NCBI GenBank assembly: GCA_043819385.1
Contig: JBDREW010000011.1
Location: 1 to 5,169 of the forward strand
Direction of reading: 5' to 3'
Origin: JBDREW01 sp043819385
Lineage (GTDB): Bacteria; Patescibacteriota; Minisyncoccia; Minisyncoccales; GWA2-38-27
DNA: 5,169 nt
Below the pieces are notes generated by a model. The model saw only the letters and a list, made by a program, of their open reading frames with translations. It did no database searches and had not been told where the DNA came from. Positions within the stretch are counted from its first letter, which is position 1. The number at the start of each line of letters is the position of its first letter. Below are positions 1 through 4,842 of this stretch, piece by piece. Position numbers and translations under genes: made by a program.

Positions 1-59
1 ATAAATTATCTTGCTATGATTAAATTAGATTAGAGAAAAATAAAAACAAATTAACAATT

Positions 60-460
60 GAATTGAAGTGATAAAAGTGGCTAAGAAAGACAGCGGATGA
101 TATGAAGCAAAATATTCAAAAGATAGTTTTGATCTTGAAGATGCGGCTTTGGCTGTTGCGACCTCGGGCTTACCCTTCTCACTCTCGCGGCGCCGAAATC
201 AGTAGAGTGTAAGCTCACTGATAAAGAAACAGGAGAGTCCCATGCCGGACATGGAAGTAGTAAAAGTTCAGCCCACAGCGATGCGCACAGCAAGTTTGGG
301 AAAAAATAATTCTGTGAGAGGTAATGCGTTAAACGGTAGGAGGACATGGCTTAAATTTGCTCCTTTCATATTAAACGAGCAACTGTACATTTACATTTTG
401 CCTTTTGGCAAATAACACGCAAGCCCGAAAAATATACAAATTATTTCTTCGGGTTTTTTC
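60..460 (+). ncRNA. Candidate structured non-coding RNA, family not recognised
   Basis: GC content jumps from about 17% (1-60) to about 62% (141-200) and 53% (241-300) by hand count, and there is no convincing ORF, which in an AT-rich genome points to a folded RNA. A long-range helix can form between GCTGT-t-GCG (152-160) and CGC-ACAGC (284-291), with possible CTT/AAG pairing beyond it. Nested inside are GGGCT (166-170) with AGCCC (270-274), a two-stem H-type pseudoknot at 180-222, and the hairpin CCATG/CATGG (240-254). Towards the 3' end are hairpins 357-362/377-382 and TTTGCC/GGCAAA (397-412), then an intrinsic terminator. The purine-rich single-stranded stretches and the terminator both support the plus strand. 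I found no tmRNA 5' end, T-arm or CCA, and no SRP loop. Resemblance to RNase P RNA is only fragmentary. The 5' end is a guess; the 3' end is set by the terminator. Confidence 0.6.
424..460 (+). terminator. Intrinsic terminator of the candidate ncRNA
   Basis: CCCGAA (424-429) pairs with TTCGGG (448-453). The inner AAATA/TATTT pairs, with one bulged C, extend the stem. A T-rich tract (454-466) follows immediately. The orientation fits an RNA transcribed from the left on the plus strand. Confidence 0.85.
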
Positions 461-474
461 TTTTTTATCTTCAC

Positions 475-552
475 TTCCCTACCCAGCCTTGCCAGTTTCC
501 TAAAAAACTTGCAAGGCTATTTTTATTTAAAATGGTTCGGTTTTAAAATTTA
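475..552 (+). repeat. Dispersed direct repeat, copy 1, with terminator-like hairpin
   Basis: This stretch recurs at 1583-1666. From 475 to about 530 the two copies differ at only two bases, both in the hairpin loop; the A/T-rich tail (…TTCGGTTTTA… against …TTCGCTTTTA…) is similar with small indels. Each copy begins TTCCCTACCC and holds a stem AGCCTTGC/GCAAGGCT plus an inner AGTTT/AAACT stem. Both copies point the same way, and each lies just after the end of a transcription unit. Copy 1 follows an already good terminator, so it would be a second, redundant stop. Confidence 0.85.
485..524 (+). terminator. Terminator-like hairpin in repeat copy 1
   Basis: AGCCTTGC (485-492) pairs with GCAAGGCT (511-518). 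After a C/T mismatch, AGTTT (494-498) pairs with AAACT (505-509). The tract ATTTTT follows. It lies about 30 nt past the ncRNA terminator and would catch read-through towards the HIT gene. Confidence 0.6.
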
Positions 553-575
553 GATGACACATCAAGTATAAACTC

Positions 576-604
576 TTGTAAAAATTCTATTATTATACTA
601 TATT
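576..604 (+). promoter_or_regulatory. Candidate promoter for the HIT/131-aa unit
   Basis: TTGTAA (576-581) and TATATT (599-604) are separated by exactly 17 nt. They match the sigma70-type consensus at 4 of 6 and 5 of 6 positions. Transcription would start near 611 and leave a leader of about 64 nt. A second -10-like box, TAGAAT (658-663), 11 nt before the ATG would give a very short leader but lacks a good -35. AT-rich DNA yields such boxes by chance, so this is tentative. Confidence 0.35.
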
Positions 605-674
605 TTATTTAGCATTTATTAAGCTATGTTAATTAAAAATAGACACAGTGCAATAATTAGAATTTTTTAAATTT

Positions 675-1127
675 ATGAATTGTATTTTTTGCCAAATCGT
701 TAGAAAAGAAGCTCCATGCCATAGAATTTGGGAAGATGATAAACATTTATCGTTTTTATCTATTTTTCCCAACACTGAAGGTTTTTCTGTTGTTATTACT
801 AAAAAACATTATCCTTCTTATGCTTTTAATTTACCTCAAGGGGTTTTAATTAATTTAATTTTGGCGGCTCAGAAAACAGCTAAGCTTCTTGATGCCAAAT
901 TAGAAGATGTTGGTCGTACTGGTATGATTTTAGAAGGATTTGGCGTTGATCATGTTCATATAAAACTTTTTCCAATGCATGGCACTAAAATGACTAATTG
1001 GAAACCAATAGAATCAAACATTGATAAATATTTTGAGAAGTATGAGGGGTATATTTCCTCGCACGACTACAAGCGAGTCGATGATGCGCAATTAGCTCAA
1101 ATAGCTAAAAAAATAAGAGGGTTTTGA
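675..1127 (+). CDS. HIT-family (histidine triad) nucleotide-binding protein
   Basis: This is a 150-aa cytosolic protein, the usual size for a HIT hydrolase/transferase acting on nucleoside monophosphate derivatives. The N-terminus has the CxxC zinc-type pair (C3, C6) common in HIT proteins, followed by the strand and helix pattern of the fold, with FPNTEGFSVVITKKH at 31-45. The histidine triad region is DHVHIKLFP (92-100). H93 and H95 are kept, and H95 corresponds to the nucleophile of Hint-type enzymes, but the third triad histidine is K97. HIT proteins with an H-x-H-x-K pattern and a following MHGT segment form a variant I believe recurs in bacteria and archaea, so the protein may still be active. 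There is no SD before the ATG. The gene is followed after 30 nt by a co-oriented gene and is probably co-transcribed with it. The substrate cannot be read from the sequence. Confidence 0.9.
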   Translation: MNCIFCQIVRKEAPCHRIWEDDKHLSFLSIFPNTEGFSVVITKKHYPSYAFNLPQGVLINLILAAQKTAKLLDAKLEDVGRTGMILEGFGVDHVHIKLFPMHGTKMTNWKPIESNIDKYFEKYEGYISSHDYKRVDDAQLAQIAKKIRGF

Positions 1128-1142
1128 GATTAAATTTTATAT

Positions 1143-1150
1143 AAGGAGGT
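1143..1150 (+). promoter_or_regulatory. Strong Shine-Dalgarno site of the 131-aa gene
   Basis: AAGGAGGT lies 7 nt before the ATG at 1158 and fixes that start. It contrasts with the HIT gene upstream, which has no SD. Confidence 0.9.
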
Positions 1151-1157
1151 AATAATA

Positions 1158-1553
1158 ATGTTTGCTTCTGTGACTCGCGCTTGGTGGGAGAAATCTGCTT
1201 ATGCAGTTGAGCAAAAAGCTGAAGAATTAATAAAGAATGACTTTGGCGACAGGATTATAGTATGGTCTGAAATGTCTAAGTTATTGTTAACAAAAGGGAT
1301 TCCTGCAAAGTATTTGCAAAACTATTGCTCTAGGAGCCTCTGTTATGTCTCGGATATATTAGATCTTTTTAATGCCGAAATTAAAGAATGTCTAACTTTG
1401 GGAAACAATGCCGTTATAAAACCGGCAGAATTTGATGCTTACATGCAAGAAACTTCTCATGCAATTCAAGATCATCGTGTTTTAAACCACGACTCTTCTG
1501 TTAAAAGAGAGGATATTAGAAAAATTTTTGAAAAAGCATGGATTGATGTTTAA
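1158..1553 (+). CDS. Conserved-looking protein of unknown function, 131 aa
   Basis: I do not recognise this protein. It is soluble, with no signal peptide or membrane segment, and appears mainly helical. It starts with an aromatic stretch (TRAWWEKSAY, 6-15) followed by an amphipathic acidic/basic helix (to about residue 27). The central part holds three cysteines (C57, C62, C78), and the C-terminus is a charged helix ending KAWIDV. The perfect SD makes expression very likely. It lies 30 nt after the HIT gene on the same strand, so the two probably share a transcript, and a terminator-like repeat follows about 40 nt after its stop. The last five codons are imperfectly duplicated at 1561-1575, just past the stop. 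Confidence 0.75.
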   Translation: MFASVTRAWWEKSAYAVEQKAEELIKNDFGDRIIVWSEMSKLLLTKGIPAKYLQNYCSRSLCYVSDILDLFNAEIKECLTLGNNAVIKPAEFDAYMQETSHAIQDHRVLNHDSSVKREDIRKIFEKAWIDV

Positions 1554-1582
1554 GGCTACTTGGATTAATGTTTAGCCATTGT

Positions 1583-1666
1583 TTCCCTACCCAGCCTTGC
1601 CAGTTTCTAAAAAAACTTGCAAGGCTATTTTTATTTAAGAATAGTTCGCTTTTAACTTTTAATTTA
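1583..1666 (+). repeat. Dispersed direct repeat, copy 2, with terminator-like hairpin
   Basis: This is the second copy of the element at 475-552, in the same orientation. The core 1583-1638 is almost identical and the tail is more diverged. The two copies bracket the HIT/131-aa pair exactly, with about 1.03 kb between them. This could be a repeat family that supplies terminators, or the flanks of a module that was duplicated or inserted as a unit. Confidence 0.85.
1593..1636 (+). terminator. Terminator of the HIT/131-aa unit (in repeat copy 2)
   Basis: AGCCTTGC (1593-1600) pairs with GCAAGGCT (1619-1626). AGTTT (1602-1606) pairs with AAACT (1613-1617). The T-rich tract ATTTTTATTT follows. 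It starts 40 nt after the stop codon at 1553. A weaker stem GGCTA/TAGCC (1554-1577) precedes it. Confidence 0.65.
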
Positions 1667-1683
1667 CAAAATTTGAAAAATAC

Positions 1684-1712
1684 TTAACATATTCAGACAT
1701 ATTTGTTATAGA
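1684..1712 (+). promoter_or_regulatory. Candidate promoter of the nucleotidyltransferase gene
   Basis: TTAACA (1684-1689, 5 of 6 to consensus) and TATAGA (1707-1712, 4 of 6) are separated by 17 nt. Transcription would start about 1719, inside the left arm of the palindromic element at 1715-1845, so the mRNA would begin with a very stable hairpin and have a leader of about 190 nt. The left copy of the AGAAT target duplication (1710-1714) overlaps the -10 box. Confidence 0.4.
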
Positions 1713-1714
1713 AT

Positions 1715-1845
1715 GAGAGTGTAGAAGAATAGCTATTTTTGTCTTTGCGAGGAGGCTTTAGCCGACGAAGCAATCCCGATTATGGTTTAATTACGGGATT
1801 GCTTCGCTTCGCTCGCAATGACAAAAGACATTCTTCTACACTCTC
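1715..1845. mobile_element. MITE-like palindromic insertion with 16-bp TIRs and 5-bp target duplication
   Basis: The outer arms GAGAGTGTAGAAGAAT (1715-1730) and ATTCTTCTACACTCTC (1830-1845) are perfect inverted repeats. The 5-bp sequence AGAAT flanks them directly on both sides (1710-1714, 1846-1850), as expected for a target-site duplication. Inside is a second palindrome: TTTTGTC (1737-1743) with GACAAAA (1820-1826), TTGCGAG (1745-1751) with CTCGCAA (1812-1818), and CGAAGCAATCCCG (1766-1778) with CGGGATTGCTTCG (1794-1806). The left inner arm carries an extra small hairpin, GGCTTTAGCC (1754-1763). The inner core, of the type CATTGCGAGCGAAGCGAAGC, resembles palindromic repeats common in many bacterial genomes. 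It has no room for a transposase, so movement would depend on one acting in trans. Confidence 0.8.
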
Positions 1846-1896
1846 AGAATAGATAAGAATAAGTTAAAAAATTGAGGTTCTTTGACAATCAAAAAT

Positions 1897-1905
1897 AAGG
1901 AGGAT
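1897..1905 (+). promoter_or_regulatory. Strong Shine-Dalgarno site of the nucleotidyltransferase gene
   Basis: AAGGAGGAT lies 5 nt before the ATG at 1911 and fixes that start. Confidence 0.9.
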
Positions 1906-1910
1906 AAAAA

Positions 1911-2648
1911 ATGTGTTTTGCAAAAGAAGTAGCGGCGATCGTGTTAGCAGGAGGAAAAGGGGTTCGTTTTCGTGAAATTATCGGAGATAAAATGCAAAAA
2001 GTTTTATTCAAAGTACAAGGCAAGCCTCTCATCCAATATACAACGGAATTATTGACAAGTAACTCTTGCGTAAAAAGAATAGTTTTCAATCTAGGTCATA
2101 GAGGAGAAGATGTGCAAAAATGGGTATTATCACAATCTTTTCTCCAAAAAATTTGCTTTTCCTTTCAGACTGAATGGACAATTTATAATGCTATTTCTAA
2201 AGCCTTGGAATATATTCCCGAACAAACAGTAATTTGTTGCAATGGAGATGAAATCCGTTTAAGTCTTTGTATAAAAGAAGCTCTTAACTTTCATTGGAAA
2301 AATAATAATTTTGCCACAATGATAGGTAGTTATAAAAACCATCTTAATCGTTATCGTCTACTGCATCTGGACTCGCAAAGCGGATTACTGCTTGCTTCAG
2401 AATTAAAAGCACAAAGGTTTCAAACTAATTCTTTGAAGGTTGGTCTAATCAACGCAGGTATTATAATCTTTGAAAAAGAATTTGCCAAGTATTTTCTTAA
2501 TGATCCGAACAATGCAAACTGGAGTGCTATTATTGATCCTTTGTGTGAAAGAAAAATGCTATCAGTTTATGTTGATCAAAATCTAACTTATTTTAATATT
2601 GGCACGAAAGAGGAATTAGAGGAAGTTTTAAATTCTTTAAATATTTAA
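1911..2648 (+). CDS. Sugar-phosphate nucleotidyltransferase (NTP_transferase family)
   Basis: This is a 245-aa cytosolic enzyme that would join a nucleotide to a sugar 1-phosphate, making an NDP-sugar for surface glycans. The Rossmann-like N-terminus carries the signature IVLAGGKGVRF (10-20), then KMQKVLFKVQGKPLIQY (27-43), which binds the NTP phosphates and continues into the first helix. The block CCNGDE (109-114) holds the metal-binding aspartate D113 expected at this place. NAGIIIF (about 181-187) and FNIGTKEEL (228-236) match the sugar-binding loop and the C-terminal signature of hexose or heptose 1-phosphate nucleotidyltransferases. The length fits a single catalytic domain without the left-handed helix of GlmU. 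The usual PK(P/V)L motif reads QKVL, so one normally conserved proline is lost. Base and sugar specificity cannot be assigned. It is a single-gene unit with its own SD and terminator, preceded by a MITE in the leader. Confidence 0.88.
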   Translation: MCFAKEVAAIVLAGGKGVRFREIIGDKMQKVLFKVQGKPLIQYTTELLTSNSCVKRIVFNLGHRGEDVQKWVLSQSFLQKICFSFQTEWTIYNAISKALEYIPEQTVICCNGDEIRLSLCIKEALNFHWKNNNFATMIGSYKNHLNRYRLLHLDSQSGLLLASELKAQRFQTNSLKVGLINAGIIIFEKEFAKYFLNDPNNANWSAIIDPLCERKMLSVYVDQNLTYFNIGTKEELEEVLNSLNI

Positions 2649-2654
2649 TTGTTC

Positions 2655-2690
2655 AGGGCCTTTCATTTTTAGAAGAAGGTCCTTTTTCTT
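2655..2690 (+). terminator. Intrinsic terminator of the nucleotidyltransferase gene
   Basis: GGGCCTT (2656-2662) pairs with AAGGTCC (2676-2682), with one G-U pair and an outer A-T. TTTTTCTTTT follows. It ends at the stop of the convergent Nudix gene. On the minus strand no T-run follows the hairpin, so it works mainly for the plus strand. Confidence 0.85.
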
Positions 2691-2691
2691 T

Positions 2692-3237
2692 TCAAAATAA
2701 TAATCCAGCAAGGGCTAATGCTCCTAAACTACTACAAGTCTGCAATTTACATTTCAAAATTTCTTTTTTTATCGCACTAATCGGCTTCACTAAAACTGAA
2801 ATGTTTTCCGTAGGTTCATGTTGAACCTTAGCAATTTTGAATGCATTTTTTGCCCGCACTACTTTTACTTGATGCAAATCCTGCGTAGGATATTCATAAA
2901 GCGAGCCTAAATAAGTAAAATCATTGCTGGTATAACCCGTTTCTTCCAAAAGTTCTCTTTTAGCAGCTTCTGTGGGATTTTCTTTTTTCTTGATATGCCC
3001 GGCCGGCAAAACATTCAAGAATTTATTGGCTGCGTATTTATATTCCTTAAGCATAATTATCTTGTTTTCCATCGTTGTAGCCACAATAACAACAACATCT
3101 TCTTTTTTAGTCAAAAAATATTCCGCTATCAACTTCTGTTTTGGTACTTTGACTCTATCTTTAAAAACTTCTAAAAAGCGAGAAGTGTAAATTCTCTTTC
3201 GGCTTAATCTTTGCCAAGGTGATTTTTTATAAAACAT
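2692..3237 (-). CDS. Nudix hydrolase, ADP-ribose pyrophosphatase-like
   Basis: This is a 181-aa cytosolic Mg-dependent hydrolase that would split a nucleoside diphosphate linked to another moiety. The Nudix box is complete: G80-x5-E86-x7-R94-E95-x2-E98-E99-x-G101. It is preceded by LPAGHI (77-82), the PAG motif typical of the ADP-ribose/NDP-sugar pyrophosphatase branch. The N-terminal part (RIYTSRFLEVFKDRV, 15-29) and the strand DVVVIVATT (47-55) also fit the NudF-like layout. The C-terminal helix (LQTCSSLGALALAG, 165-178) is like that seen in ADPRases. No strong SD precedes the ATG. The gene converges on the nucleotidyltransferase, with 43 nt between the stops. ADP-ribose or an NDP-sugar is the likely substrate class, inferred from the family branch. 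Confidence 0.92.
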   Translation of the reverse strand: MFYKKSPWQRLSRKRIYTSRFLEVFKDRVKVPKQKLIAEYFLTKKEDVVVIVATTMENKIIMLKEYKYAANKFLNVLPAGHIKKKENPTEAAKRELLEETGYTSNDFTYLGSLYEYPTQDLHQVKVVRAKNAFKIAKVQHEPTENISVLVKPISAIKKEILKCKLQTCSSLGALALAGLLF

Positions 3238-3249
3238 AATTTATTTTCA

Positions 3250-3278
3250 ACTTTACTATAATTTTTTGATTTTTGCAA
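3250..3278 (-). promoter_or_regulatory. Candidate promoter of the Nudix gene
   Basis: On the minus strand TTGCAA (3278-3273) and TAAAGT (3255-3250) are 17 nt apart, each matching consensus at 4 of 6 positions. Transcription would start only a few bases before the ATG at 3237, which fits the missing SD. The AT-rich context makes a chance match possible. Confidence 0.3.
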
Positions 3279-3415
3279 CTTTAGTGGTCTGTCCACCCCT
3301 TTTGAATAAATACTGATTTCTTTATTAAGAACCCAATAATAATTTTTTATTTCCCCTGCATCTCATCCAACTTTAATTAAGAATGACAATATTGCACTTT
3401 GGAATAGAATTCAGG

Positions 3416-3459
3416 AGCTAAAGTGAAAAATACATAAACCGCACTTTAGCTGTTTTTTT
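3416..3459 (+). terminator. Strong plus-strand terminator with no gene upstream
   Basis: AGCTAAAGTG (3416-3425) pairs perfectly with CACTTTAGCT (3442-3451), and GTTTTTTT follows. The nearest upstream protein gene on the plus strand is already terminated at 2690, so the hairpin must close a short RNA starting within about 3240-3400, act as an attenuator for the gene at 3492, or block read-through. GCACTTT occurs both in the 3' arm (3441-3447) and upstream at 3394-3400. The upstream copy could pair with AAAGTG (3420-3425) and compete with the terminator. A short stem GTGG/CCAC lies at 3284-3296. I see nothing else in the gap 3238-3491. Confidence 0.85.
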
Positions 3460-3485
3460 CATTTTCATTTATTTTAAGTTATAAT
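3456..3485 (+). promoter_or_regulatory. Promoter of the peptidase cluster, probably giving a leaderless mRNA
   Basis: A perfect TATAAT (3480-3485) ends 6 nt before the ATG at 3492. TTTTCA (3456-3461, 4 of 6) lies 18 nt upstream, overlapping the T-tract of the terminator. Transcription would start at or next to the ATG, which agrees with the absence of any SD. Confidence 0.5.
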
Positions 3486-3491
3486 ATAAGT

Positions 3492-4064
3492 ATGAAGCTA
3501 CAATTTTTATATTCTAAAATCAAAGAAAAAGAAAAACTACTCAATATTTATCATGAATATCAATGGTTTGTTGATAATGATTTTCCTATTGTTTTACCAA
3601 AATTCTACGCTAGAATTTATCAAAAAAATAAAAAACTGTTTATTAAAGAATTAAATTTAGAATTGAACAAGATTTACAATGAAAACGATTATAAAATAAA
3701 AAATGAAAAAATAAAAAATAACTGGCAAAAAGTTGAACAAACATTCTTTAATTCTCTTGATGGTTTTGCTTTCAATATAATGAAAAAGTATCTTTGCTAT
3801 ATATCTTTATATGGCCCTGAAGGACAGTTTAAATACCCCAATGTTATTCATTTAAGAATAAGCAATATGAAAGACATTGAAACATCTAATGAAACAATTG
3901 CTCATGAATTAATCCATTTATTAATTTATAATAAAGTAAAAAAATTGAAATTGAATTACAAAGAAACAGAAGTTATGGTTGATTCGTTTTTTATTGATAC
4001 AAAACTAAAAACCATCTTCCCTAAATATAAATTACAAAATATGGCTATTCATACTAAACTTTGA
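3492..4064 (+). CDS. Predicted HExxH zinc metallopeptidase, family unknown
   Basis: The protein is 190 aa, rich in lysine, asparagine and isoleucine, with no signal peptide or membrane segment, so it is probably cytosolic. The N-terminal half is helical and charged. After ISLYGPEGQFKYPN (104-117) and a strand with VIHLRI (118-123) comes NETIAHELIHLLIY (133-146), which contains the zinc site H138-E139-x-x-H142 in a helix. About 18 residues later KETEVMVDSFF (157-167) offers E160 (or E158) as third ligand, followed by D164, as in gluzincin-type peptidases. The arrangement recalls small bacterial metallopeptidases such as ImmA/IrrE, but I do not recognise the family. It opens a cluster with a C39-like peptidase 21 nt downstream, which suggests joint action on a peptide or protein. 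HExxH also occurs by chance, but the hydrophobic helix and downstream glutamate make activity likely. Confidence 0.8.
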   Translation: MKLQFLYSKIKEKEKLLNIYHEYQWFVDNDFPIVLPKFYARIYQKNKKLFIKELNLELNKIYNENDYKIKNEKIKNNWQKVEQTFFNSLDGFAFNIMKKYLCYISLYGPEGQFKYPNVIHLRISNMKDIETSNETIAHELIHLLIYNKVKKLKLNYKETEVMVDSFFIDTKLKTIFPKYKLQNMAIHTKL

Positions 4065-4085
4065 TAAAATTAAATTAATTCTTTT

Positions 4086-4787
4086 ATGAATTATAAAAAA
4101 GATTTATTAGTCCCTCAATTCAATCAGGAAAAAACATACAGCTGTATTCCGGCCTGTTTACAGCAAGTTTTTGGATATTACAAAATGCAAATTTCTCAAA
4201 AAGAAATTATAAAAAGCTTAAAGAAACCAAAAAGAGGAATGTCTATCCCAAAAGCTGGATCATTTGCAAAAAAACATGGATTTCATCCTCTTATTATTAC
4301 CAATAATATTAATATTTTTGACCCTGCTTGGTTTAAACTAAATAATACAAGATTAATTAAAAATATAGAAAAAAGAAAAAAGTTTGTTGATAAATACAAC
4401 CAATCAGTAATAAATGATTATCTGGAATACTTAAAAATGGATGGTCAAATAAAATTCAATGCTATAAGCAAAAAAATATTCGTAAAGTATTTATTAAAAA
4501 ATATTCCTATTATTGCAGAATTAAGCAATACTTATCTTTACAAAAAAAGTAAATCCTTGAAACCAGGAGAGTTTAATGATGCCATGAAAGGTGAAATCGA
4601 AGGACATGGAGTCGTTATTGCTGGTTTCAATAAAAACAAGTTTAAAATAGTTGATCCAAGCTCAAAAAATAATCCATACAGTAAGAATGGAATTTATTGG
4701 ATTACTATTGACGAATTAATAGCAAGCATTTTTATTTTAGAAGGCAAATCCTTATTATTAATCCAGAATAACATAATCAATAGATAA
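4086..4787 (+). CDS. Stand-alone C39-like (papain-fold) cysteine peptidase
   Basis: This is a 233-aa protein with the motif order of the C39 peptidase fold. Q14 (oxyanion hole) is followed by SCIPACLQQVFGYY (19-32), in which C20 is the expected nucleophile and C24 lies in the usual xACL context. A segment of about 140 residues follows, then EGHGVVIAGF (172-181) with the histidine H174, and IVDPSS (188-193) with D190, completing the Cys-His-Asp triad. C39 domains usually lie at the N-terminus of ABC exporters and cut leader peptides after a double glycine, or occur alone in peptidase C39-like proteins. Here there is no transporter, ATPase or membrane segment, and the loop between residues 73 and 135 seems long and lysine-rich. 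It lacks an SD and lies 21 nt after the metallopeptidase gene, so the two are probably co-transcribed. It could be a peptidase, a transpeptidase or a deamidase of this fold. Confidence 0.85.
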   Translation: MNYKKDLLVPQFNQEKTYSCIPACLQQVFGYYKMQISQKEIIKSLKKPKRGMSIPKAGSFAKKHGFHPLIITNNINIFDPAWFKLNNTRLIKNIEKRKKFVDKYNQSVINDYLEYLKMDGQIKFNAISKKIFVKYLLKNIPIIAELSNTYLYKKSKSLKPGEFNDAMKGEIEGHGVVIAGFNKNKFKIVDPSSKNNPYSKNGIYWITIDELIASIFILEGKSLLLIQNNIINR

Positions 4788-4842
4788 GATTGAAAATAAA
4801 AAGTTAAATGCTCTTTAATAAAATTATTAAAATAACATTTTT

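Noticed and set aside
107..203. Possible tmRNA tag frame starting GCA AAA TAT and containing DAALAVA
   Set aside because: The frame runs past ALAVA to a stop only at 201-203. The tRNA-like 5' end, T-arm and CCA of tmRNA are absent on both strands.
81..347. Minus-strand 88-aa open frame
   Set aside because: It overlaps the GC-rich structured RNA, has no SD and a composition unlike the other proteins (rich in L, S, R). The plus-strand terminator at 424 supports RNA from the other strand.
1736..1828. The palindrome at 1736-1828 as a plain terminator
   Set aside because: No T-run follows the stem, and the terminal inverted repeats with the AGAAT duplication fit a mobile element better.
1882..1910. 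Perfect TTGACA with TAAAAA 17 nt downstream as the nucleotidyltransferase promoter
   Set aside because: The -10 would lie after the SD and touch the ATG, so the transcript would lack the strong SD. TTAACA-17-TATAGA at 1684-1712 is more plausible.
1889..2089. Minus-strand 66-aa open frame
   Set aside because: It is a shadow of the well-supported nucleotidyltransferase gene.
2972..3190. Plus-strand 72-aa hydrophobic open frame
   Set aside because: It lies wholly within the Nudix gene, antisense to the Nudix box. Its hydrophobicity comes from the complement of lysine-rich codons.
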